A DNA stretch of 64,000 nucleotides from the NCBI RefSeq assembly GCF_017526105.1, contig NZ_CP071839.1, forward strand, positions 6,091,001 to 6,155,000. The letters run 5' to 3'. Positions 58,136 to 64,000 of the stretch are shown in pieces (the stretch's first letter is position 1; each line of letters starts with the position of its first letter). Made by a program: the position numbers and the translations under genes. The notes under the pieces were generated by a model. It did no database searches, was not told the origin of the DNA, and was given only the letters and a program-made list of their open reading frames with translations. This DNA comes from Streptomyces cyanogenus (GTDB lineage: Bacteria > Actinomycetota > Actinomycetes > Streptomycetales > Streptomycetaceae).

Positions 58136-59107
58136 TCACTTCGAGAGGGCCGGAAGGACCTGCTCCGCGAACAGCCTGAGGCTGCGCCAGCCCTCTTCCA
58201 CCGGCATCCCGCCCGCCAGCGGATGCAGTACCAGACTGTCCAGGCCCTGGGCCACGCACTGCTGCGGGGTGAGGATCCGGTACACGCCCTCGGCGCGCAG
58301 CTCCGCCACGGTCGTGGCGCCGGACCGTACCGCCGAGCGGATACCGGCCGACTGCCAGGAGGCGTAGGTGCGGGCCTCGTGCAGGAAGTGCCCGCCGTAC
58401 TCGGCCCACGCCCGGTCCGGGTCCTCGGCGAGGTGGAGCAGCGGGGTCTCGGCGGCCGGCATCATCGTCCAGCCCTCGGTGCCGTACTCGGTGAGCTTCT
58501 CCTTGTAGTACGCCTCCAGCTCCGGCAGGTGCGCGCTCGGGAAGAACGGCAGACCCAGCCGGGCGGCCCGGCGGGCGGCGGCCCTGGAGGAGCCGCCGAC
58601 CAGCAGCAGCGGATGCGGATCGGTGTACGGGCGCGGGGTGAGCCGTACCCTGCGGCCCCGGTGGTCGAACTCCTCGCCGGTCCAGGCCGTCAGCAGCGTC
58701 TCCAGCAGCTCGTCCTGGAGCCGGCCCCGGCGCTGCCAGTCCACGCCGAACAGGCCGTACTCCTCGGGCCGGTAACCGATGCCCGCCACGGTCACCAGCC
58801 GCCCGCCGCTCAGCAGGTCCAGGACGGCGATGTCCTCGGCCAGCCGCAGCGGGTCGTGCAGCGGGCCGATCACCGCCGACACCGTCACCGCGATCCGGCG
58901 GGTCGCCCCGAACACCGCACCCGCGAAGGTGAACGGCGACGGCAGCCAGTTGTCCTCGGCGCCGTGGTGCTCCTCGGTCTGCACGGTGGCGATGCCGTGC
59001 TCGTCGGCGTACGCGGCCATCTCCAGGGCGGCCCGGTAGCGGGCGGACAGGGCGGCGGGCGCGGCGCCGGGGGCGACGAGGTTGAAGCGTACGACCGTGA
59101 CGGGCAT
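58136..59107 (-). CDS. LLM-class flavin-dependent oxidoreductase
   Basis: 323 residues, bacterial luciferase-like TIM barrel. TVVRFNLVAPG at the start, VQTEEHHGAEDNWLPSPFTF near 43, VSAVIGPLHDPLRLAEDIAV near 76, DLLSGGRLVTVAGIGYRPEE and LLLVGGSSRAAARRAARLGL. Could use F420H2 or FMN; cofactor not decidable by eye. ATG at 59107 follows GGAGGGGG. A TGACG-N3-CGTCA palindrome lies 43 bp upstream, shared with the divergent small gene. Confidence 0.88.
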   Translation of the reverse strand: MPVTVVRFNLVAPGAAPAALSARYRAALEMAAYADEHGIATVQTEEHHGAEDNWLPSPFTFAGAVFGATRRIAVTVSAVIGPLHDPLRLAEDIAVLDLLSGGRLVTVAGIGYRPEEYGLFGVDWQRRGRLQDELLETLLTAWTGEEFDHRGRRVRLTPRPYTDPHPLLLVGGSSRAAARRAARLGLPFFPSAHLPELEAYYKEKLTEYGTEGWTMMPAAETPLLHLAEDPDRAWAEYGGHFLHEARTYASWQSAGIRSAVRSGATTVAELRAEGVYRILTPQQCVAQGLDSLVLHPLAGGMPVEEGWRSLRLFAEQVLPALSK

Positions 59108-59150
59108 GGGAAGGTCCCCCTCCGGTGCTGCGGTGGAGGGGGACCATAGT

Positions 59151-59163
59151 TGACGGTGCGTCA
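59151..59163. promoter_or_regulatory. TGACG-GTG-CGTCA palindrome in a divergent gap
   Basis: Perfect 5-bp arms with 3-bp centre, immediately inside a TTGACG -35-like hexamer, 25 bp before the small Cys-rich gene and 43 bp before the oxidoreductase gene. Confidence 0.5.
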
Positions 59164-59187
59164 GATCGCCAGGCTTACGCTTGCGGG

Positions 59188-59472
59188 ATGACCGAACCCG
59201 AACCCGAACCCGAACCCGCACGCCCGACCACGGACCCGCGGGCCGAGGCCGAGCGCGGCCGGGTCGCGCTCTGGCTCGAACCGGACGACCTGCGGTGGCT
59301 GGCCCGGCACTGCTGCTGCCCGGACGACGCCGACCAGGAGACCCGGGACCGGTGCGGCCGGCTGCGCTTCCGGGCGAGCGCCGCCCTGCACAAGAGCGGC
59401 CTGCCCAGGGAGAGCGCAAGGCCCTCCGGCGGGAGCGGTGGGCGCTCCGGCGGGAGCGGCGCGTCCGGCTGA
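59188..59472 (+). CDS. Small Cys-containing acidic protein (94 aa)
   Basis: Not recognised. MTEPEPEPEPARPTTDPRAE (Glu-Pro repeat), then ALWLEPDDLRWLARHCCCPD, DADQETRDRCGRLRFRASAA and a Gly/Ser-rich tail. HCCC...C near 43-57 could bind a metal or be redox active. ATG at 59188 has no Shine-Dalgarno; TACGCT at 59176-59181 suggests a leaderless mRNA. High third-position GC in this frame supports coding. Confidence 0.65.
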   Translation: MTEPEPEPEPARPTTDPRAEAERGRVALWLEPDDLRWLARHCCCPDDADQETRDRCGRLRFRASAALHKSGLPRESARPSGGSGGRSGGSGASG

Positions 59473-59478
59473 GGCGCC

Positions 59479-60948
59479 TCAGACGCCGGCGGTCTCGCGC
59501 TCCCCGGCCGGCTCCGCCGGCGCGTCCCGCTCGGCCGATCCGGCCGGGCGAGCCACCGCCGGCTTCGGCAGGACCAGGTAGAGCACGCCCGAGACCACGA
59601 TGGTCGCGACCCAGCCGAGGCCGTACTCGCCGATCACGTTGTTCGTCGCCAGCGGCCCGGTGAACCAGTCCGACGTGGTGAACAGCAGCCCCGACACCAG
59701 GCCCACCGCCCAGGCGGCCACGGCCGCGGGGGAGAAGCCGCCCCGGTACCAGTAGGCACTGGTGCGGGTGGTGTCGGCCATGGCCCGGCCGTCGTACTCC
59801 GTGCGCCGCAGCATGTCCGCGCCGAACACGCCGACCCAGGCGGAGAACGCGACCGCCAGCAGCGACAGGAAGGCGATGAACGAGCCCATGAAGCTCGTCG
59901 CCACCAGCATCAGCACCCCGCCGAAGACCAGCGAGATCACGGCGTTGACCGAGACCGCCCAGTGCCGCGGCACCTTGAAGCCCAGGGTCTGCGCGGTGAA
60001 GCCCGCCGAGTACATCGACATCGAGTTGATCAGCAGCATGCCGATCAGTGCGATGAACAGGTACGGCACGGCGATCCAGGTCGGCAGGATCTCGCCGAGG
60101 AAGGACACCGGGTCGCTCGCCGAGGCCAGGTCCGGCGTGGAGACGGCCATGACCGCGCCCATCAGGACCATGGGCAGCACGACGACACCGGCGCCGCCCA
60201 CCGCCGTCCCCACGATCGCCCTGGACGACGCCGTGCGCGGCAGGTAGCGGGTGAAGTCGGGGGCGGACGGGATCCAGCTGACGCCGCCCGCCGCGATCAT
60301 GCCGATACCGGTGATCACCGCGGCCGTGGAGCCGGCGCCGTGGTCCAGCACCTTCGACCAGTCGGTGTTCGCCACCAGGTACCCCAGCACCAGCACGGAG
60401 AAGGCACCGAAGAGGTAGGTCGCGTACTTGTTGCACCTCTGCACGGCGTTGATGCCGAGCCCGGAGATCGCGAAGGTCGCGACGACGAACACCAGCAGCA
60501 TCACCATGTCCAGCACGCTGTTCGCCTTCAGGCCGAACACGATGTCCAGGATGGTGAGCATCGCGTACGCGCCGGTCACCGCGTTGATCGTCTCCCAGCC
60601 CCAGCGCGCGACCCAGATCAGCGAACCGGGCAGCAGATTGCCGCGCTGCCCGAAGACCGCCCGCGACAGCGCCATGCCGGGCGCGCCGCCCCGCTTGCCC
60701 GCGATGCCGATCAGGCCGACCAGGCCGTACGACACGATCGGCGCCGCCACCGCGACGACCAGCGCCTGCCAGATGTTCAGGTGGTACGCCACGACCAGGC
60801 TCGCGCCCATCGTCAGCAGCAGGACGCTGATGTTCGCGCCGACCCAGGTGGGGAAAAGCTCCCGGGTCCTCGCGGTGCGCTCGTGGTCGGGGACCTGCTC
60901 GATACCCCGGGTCTCGAGAGCGCCTTCGGTCTCGACGGTTTTGCTCAT
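59479..60948 (-). CDS. NCS1-family nucleobase/cytosine permease
   Basis: 489 residues with about 12 TM helices. RELFPTWVGANISVLLLTMG near the N-terminus is the NCS1 start motif; then SRAVFGQRGNLLPGSLIWVA, WGWETINAVTGAYAMLTILD, GGVSWIPSAPDFTRYLPRTA and FGADMLRRTEYDGRAMAD. Probably imports cytosine, a purine, allantoin or a related compound with a cation. ATG at 60948 chosen; no Shine-Dalgarno visible. The 3' end lies 6 bp from the convergent small gene. Confidence 0.9.
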   Translation of the reverse strand: MSKTVETEGALETRGIEQVPDHERTARTRELFPTWVGANISVLLLTMGASLVVAYHLNIWQALVVAVAAPIVSYGLVGLIGIAGKRGGAPGMALSRAVFGQRGNLLPGSLIWVARWGWETINAVTGAYAMLTILDIVFGLKANSVLDMVMLLVFVVATFAISGLGINAVQRCNKYATYLFGAFSVLVLGYLVANTDWSKVLDHGAGSTAAVITGIGMIAAGGVSWIPSAPDFTRYLPRTASSRAIVGTAVGGAGVVVLPMVLMGAVMAVSTPDLASASDPVSFLGEILPTWIAVPYLFIALIGMLLINSMSMYSAGFTAQTLGFKVPRHWAVSVNAVISLVFGGVLMLVATSFMGSFIAFLSLLAVAFSAWVGVFGADMLRRTEYDGRAMADTTRTSAYWYRGGFSPAAVAAWAVGLVSGLLFTTSDWFTGPLATNNVIGEYGLGWVATIVVSGVLYLVLPKPAVARPAGSAERDAPAEPAGERETAGV

Positions 60949-61118
60949 GAAAAACGGGCCAGACGTGGGGGGACAGGGGGACGTGGGGACTCTACGCGCG
61001 TGGACAGAGCCGCCACCATCGTACTTTGCTCCGAGTCCTCGTATTACGTGGCCTTTGTCTCTCGGACGAAGGCACAAACGGGGCTCTCGCGAACCCCATG
61101 GCCGATACTGGTCGGGTT

Positions 61119-62318
61119 ATGGAAACCGTCATCCTTGCTGTAGTCATCGCCGTGGTCGTGCTCGTCGCGCTCGGCGGGCTGGTCGTGGGCAGCCGGCGCC
61201 GGAAGCCGCTGCCCCCGCCGCCCCCCAGGACGCCCGACATCACCGCGCCCCCGGCCGAGCCGCATGTCGGCGACGAGGCCGAGACGCCGCGCGACGAACC
61301 GCGCCGGACGATCGAGGAGGTGGATCTTCCCGGCGGCCCCGCAGTCGTCGTAGAGGAGCCTCCTGTTGTCGAGGTTCCCGAGCTCGAGATCCCGGAACCC
61401 ACCGCGGGCCGGCTCGTCCGGCTGCGCACCCGCCTGTCCCGCTCGCAGAACGCCCTCGGCAAGGGCCTGCTCACGCTGCTCTCCCGCGAGCACCTGGACG
61501 AGGACACCTGGGAGGAGATCGAGGACACGTTGCTCACCGCCGACGTCGGCGTGCAGCCCACCCAGGAACTGGTCGAGCGCCTGCGCGAACGCGTCAGGGT
61601 GCTCGGCACCCGCACCCCCGAGGAGCTGCGCGGCCTGCTGCGCGAGGAGCTGCTCAAGCTGGTCGGCACCGACGTCGACCGCACGGTGAAGACCGAGCCG
61701 GAGGACCGCAAGCCCGGCATCGTGATGGTCGTCGGCGTCAACGGCACGGGCAAGACCACCACCACCGGCAAGCTCGCCCGCGTGCTCGTCGCCGACGGCC
61801 GTACGGTCGTCCTCGGCGCCGCCGACACCTTCCGGGCCGCCGCCGCCGACCAGCTCCAGACCTGGGGCGAGCGCGTCGGCGCCTACACCGTGCGCGGACC
61901 GGAGGCCGGCGACCCCGCCTCCGTCGCCTTCGACGCGGTCAAGGAAGGCAAGGAGATGGGGGTCGACGTCGTCCTCATCGACACCGCCGGGCGCCTGCAC
62001 ACCAAGACCGGCCTCATGGACGAGCTGGGCAAGGTCAAGCGGGTCGTGGAGAAGCACGCGCCGCTGGACGAGGTGCTGCTCGTGCTCGACGCGACCACCG
62101 GGCAGAACGGCCTGGTGCAGGCCCGGGTGTTCGCCGAGGTCGTGGACATCACCGGCATCGTGCTGACCAAGCTGGACGGTACGGCCAAGGGCGGCATCGT
62201 CGTCGCGGTCCAGCGCGAGCTGGGCGTGCCGGTCAAGCTCGTCGGGCTCGGCGAGGGCGCGGACGACCTCGCGCCGTTCGAGCCGGAGGCGTTCGTGGAC
62301 GCCCTGATCGGTGACTGA
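61119..62318 (+). CDS. ftsY: Signal recognition particle receptor FtsY
   Basis: 399 residues. N-terminal TM anchor METVILAVVIAVVVLVALGG, an acidic/Pro linker, then the N domain and the SRP GTPase: GVNGTGKTTTTGKLARVL near 205-222, DTFRAAAADQLQTW, DTAGRLHTKTGLMDELGKV, TKLDGTAKGG and GLGEGADDLAPF. It docks SRP-ribosome complexes at the membrane. ATG at 61119 has only a weak ribosome-binding site, with GATACT 10 nt upstream suggesting a very short leader. Confidence 0.96.
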   Translation: METVILAVVIAVVVLVALGGLVVGSRRRKPLPPPPPRTPDITAPPAEPHVGDEAETPRDEPRRTIEEVDLPGGPAVVVEEPPVVEVPELEIPEPTAGRLVRLRTRLSRSQNALGKGLLTLLSREHLDEDTWEEIEDTLLTADVGVQPTQELVERLRERVRVLGTRTPEELRGLLREELLKLVGTDVDRTVKTEPEDRKPGIVMVVGVNGTGKTTTTGKLARVLVADGRTVVLGAADTFRAAAADQLQTWGERVGAYTVRGPEAGDPASVAFDAVKEGKEMGVDVVLIDTAGRLHTKTGLMDELGKVKRVVEKHAPLDEVLLVLDATTGQNGLVQARVFAEVVDITGIVLTKLDGTAKGGIVVAVQRELGVPVKLVGLGEGADDLAPFEPEAFVDALIGD

Positions 62319-62348
62319 CCACCCGGGGACGTTCCCGGTTGGCCGGCG

Positions 62349-62390
62349 GAAGGCTCCCGCCCCCGAGGTGCAGTCGGGGACGGGAGCTTC
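62349..62390. terminator. Convergent terminator after ftsY
   Basis: GAAG-G-CTCCCG..CCCCGA / TCGGGG-A-CGGGAG-CTTC, between convergent genes. Confidence 0.7.
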
Positions 62391-62407
62391 GTCGTGTCCG
62401 GCCCGGG

Positions 62408-63064
62408 CTACGCCCGCGACCGGTGCGCCACGTACGCCAGCGTGCCCAGCAGCAGCCGTGCCGCCGGCGGGCGGGTCGCCGAGTCCAGCGCGGGCGGGCG
62501 CAGCCAGCGCACCGGGCCCAGGCCGCCCCGGTCGGAGGGCGGCGCGGTGATGTACGCGCCGGGGCCGAGACCGCGCAGGTCCAGCGCGGCCGGGTCGTCC
62601 CAGCCCATGCGGTAGAGCAGCCGGGGGAGCTCGGCGGCGGCGCCGGGCGCGACGAAGAAGTGGGCGCGGCCGTCCGGGGTGGCGGTCACCGGGCCGAGGG
62701 GAAGACCCATGCGCTCCAGCCGGACCAGGGCGCGGCGGCCGGCCGGCTCCGAGACCTCGATGACGTCGAAGGACTGCCCCACCGGCAGCATCACCGAGGC
62801 GCCCGGGACCTCGGCCCAGGCCTTGGTCACCTCGTCCAGCGTGGCCCCGGCCGGTACGGGCGGCGCGAACTCCAGCGGATGCGCGCCGGGCGCCACGCAG
62901 TCCGGCCGCCCGCAGGAGCAGACGCCTCCGGCGGCCCGCGCCCCCGGCAGCACGTCCCAGCCCCACAGTCCGGTGAACTCGGCCACGGCCGTGCAGTCCG
63001 CGGAACGGCCGCGCCGACGCGTGCCGGAGCGGATCTCGCGGATGCCGCCGATCGTGAAGCCCAT
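62408..63064 (-). CDS. Bifunctional DNA primase/polymerase-like (Prim-Pol) protein
   Basis: 218 residues. GFTIGGIREIRSGTRRRG, ALEFTGLWGWDVLPGARAAG-type start (here AEFTGLWGWDVLPGARAAGG), CSCGRPDCVAPGAHPLEFAP with a Cys cluster, SVMLPVGQSFDVIEVSEPAG, PVTATPDGRAHFFVAPGAAA and AYITAPPSDRGGLGPVRWLR. This matches the small actinobacterial proteins annotated as Prim-Pol N-terminal domain. No full catalytic acidic triad is obvious, so activity is doubtful. ATG at 63064 follows GGAGG. Confidence 0.75.
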   Translation of the reverse strand: MGFTIGGIREIRSGTRRRGRSADCTAVAEFTGLWGWDVLPGARAAGGVCSCGRPDCVAPGAHPLEFAPPVPAGATLDEVTKAWAEVPGASVMLPVGQSFDVIEVSEPAGRRALVRLERMGLPLGPVTATPDGRAHFFVAPGAAAELPRLLYRMGWDDPAALDLRGLGPGAYITAPPSDRGGLGPVRWLRPPALDSATRPPAARLLLGTLAYVAHRSRA

Positions 63065-63521
63065 GCCCCCTCCAACGGGTCCTGCGCGCCGGTGGTTACG
63101 ACACGGAACGAGACGGAAGCGGAACGTAACGCTACGGCTCCGCCTTCCCTCCGTGACGCCGGGACAAGGCGGCGCCTGGAAGCGCAACCGGTGGCACGGC
63201 GGGGGATGCGCGCCCCCGCGTGCGTCACTCCGCCCGCTTCCGGCCGTCCTATGTCAAGTGAATCGCGCCCAGGCAACCGTGAGTTCATTCGAAGGGGTGG
63301 CGAATGGTGGCGTTTCAGGGATCCCTGTGGCTGGGCGGGTGATCGTAGGATTACTGTGAGTGTGCGAGCCCTGGGGGCACATGTCGCCGCGAGTATGCCG
63401 GAGGCAAGTCGTCAACTCGTTCGAAGGGTGAGAACCCGCGGACGGGGAGCCGTATTTACCGGCATTCTGATAGGGCTTGGCGCACCAGGCGACGAGTGGT
63501 CTCAGGGATGGGGGCGTTCCA
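63065..63521 (+). promoter_or_regulatory. 457-bp nsdA upstream region
   Basis: No gene seen. It holds a good -10, TAGGAT at 63346-63351, which would give a leader of about 165 nt, and a repeated TTCGAAGG(G)GTG at 63288-63299 and 63420-63430, one copy on either side of that -10. The -35 is not clear. Confidence 0.5.
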
Positions 63522-64000
63522 GTGGGCGGCAACGGCGGTGGCGGGACGAACGCTGACAAGGGCCCCAACGAGCTGCTCGGCTCGTGGTTCGTGCGCAGCG
63601 GCTGGTCCAAGGGCGAGCTGGCCCGCCAAGTCAACCGCAGGGCCCGTCAGTTGGGTGCCAACCACATCTCCACCGACACCTCGCGGGTGCGCCGCTGGCT
63701 GGACGGGGAGAACCCGCGCGAACCGATCCCGCGCATCCTGTCCGAGCTGTTCTCCGAGCGCTTCGGCTGCGTGGTCTCCATCGAGGACCTCGGCCTGCGC
63801 GCCGCCCGCCAGTCGCCCGCCGCCTCCGGGGTCGACCTGCCCTGGACGGCCCCGCAGACGGTCGCCCTGCTCGGCGAGTTCTCGCGCAGCGACCTGATGC
63901 TCGCCCGGCGTGGCTTCCTCGGCACCTCGCTCGCCCTGTCCGCCGGCCCCTCCCTCATCGAGCCCATGCAGCGCTGGCTCGTGCCCACGCCGTCCTCCCC
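63522..64000 (+). CDS. nsdA: NsdA, negative regulator of differentiation and antibiotic production (partial)
   Basis: GTG at 63522; 159 residues before the right edge. GPNELLGSWFVRSGWSKGEL, ARQVNRRARQLGANHISTDT, SRVRRWLDGENPREPIPRIL and ERFGCVVSIEDLGLRAARQS form an Xre-like N-terminal DNA-binding region; ARRGFLGTSLALSAGPSLIE follows. This is the N-terminus of the Streptomyces NsdA family, a TPR-containing regulator whose loss increases antibiotic production and sporulation in S. coelicolor. The position after ftsY agrees. Confidence 0.9.
   Translation, partial: MGGNGGGGTNADKGPNELLGSWFVRSGWSKGELARQVNRRARQLGANHISTDTSRVRRWLDGENPREPIPRILSELFSERFGCVVSIEDLGLRAARQSPAASGVDLPWTAPQTVALLGEFSRSDLMLARRGFLGTSLALSAGPSLIEPMQRWLVPTPSS

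Noticed and set aside
1..64000. CRISPR array, rRNA genes, complete insertion sequences or replication origin
   Set aside because: No regularly spaced direct repeats of CRISPR type, no rRNA signatures, no transposase and no DnaA-box cluster were seen.

Overview
The window is a chromosomal segment of a Streptomyces. The base composition is very GC-rich with strong third-position GC, and GTG/TTG starts and GTGA/ATGA overlaps are common. It carries two conservons and the genes ndgR, hupS, cofC, nsdA and glcP. From memory, the gene order follows the S. coelicolor core region around SCO5537-SCO5582, with a few local insertions. Nothing suggests a large mobile island. The only mobile-element trace is a tyrosine-recombinase remnant near 49.8-50.1 kb.

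Layout, left to right. (1) 1-11.3 kb, minus strand: the 5' part of a probable NACHT-type NTPase gene, then two tandem conservons (cvnD-C-B-A twice). Each encodes a membrane sensor-like ATPase, a roadblock/LC7 protein, a DUF742 protein and a small GTPase. (2) 11.9-16.2 kb: a small repeat-bearing protein, an FAH-family hydrolase, gltX, a HAD hydrolase, and a five-gene tRNA cluster (Gln, Glu, Glu, Gln, Glu). (3) 16.3-22.9 kb: a MerR/DUF4188 divergent pair, ndgR divergent from leuCD, hupS, and a small CSD-like protein behind cofC. (4) 23-28.8 kb: plsC-like/gpsA, ddl, a DUF3515 lipoprotein, an Lrp-type sensor domain, and thiL-thiD. (5) 28.8-40.6 kb: two probable accessory insertions, an AfsR/SARP-type regulator with an FAD monooxygenase and an HSP90-TPR pair. 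They flank the conserved rpmB and fakA-like genes. (6) 40.8-48.1 kb: recG, rsmD, coaD, a DivIVA/SepIVA-like coiled-coil protein, DUF177-rpmF-rnc, and mutM. (7) 48.1-51.8 kb: an HxlR/flavodoxin divergent pair, the integrase relic, a secreted CAP-domain protein and acylphosphatase. (8) 52.1-64 kb: a small coiled-coil protein, smc, glcP, an LLM-class oxidoreductase, a Cys-rich small protein, an NCS1 permease, ftsY, a Prim-Pol-like protein, and the 5' part of nsdA.

Functional links. GluRS lies about 1.2 kb upstream of both kinds of tRNA it probably charges, because Streptomyces make Gln-tRNA through Glu-tRNA(Gln). NdgR sits head to head with leuCD. DUF177, L32 and RNase III form a ribosome/RNA operon. 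The MerR and HxlR genes each face a divergent gene across a clear palindrome.

The most unusual observations are these: an expanded smc hinge built partly from a dispersed genomic repeat and four 33-bp tandem repeats; a second, unrelated 3 x 75-bp in-frame repeat in the SARP regulator; a 277-bp stretch identical between the two cvnD genes, indicating gene conversion; a translationally coupled bacterial HSP90-TPR pair; and several sharp palindromes likely to be operators. Start codons were chosen by ribosome-binding sites, overlaps and paralogue comparison. Family names are recognised from motifs, not from a database search.
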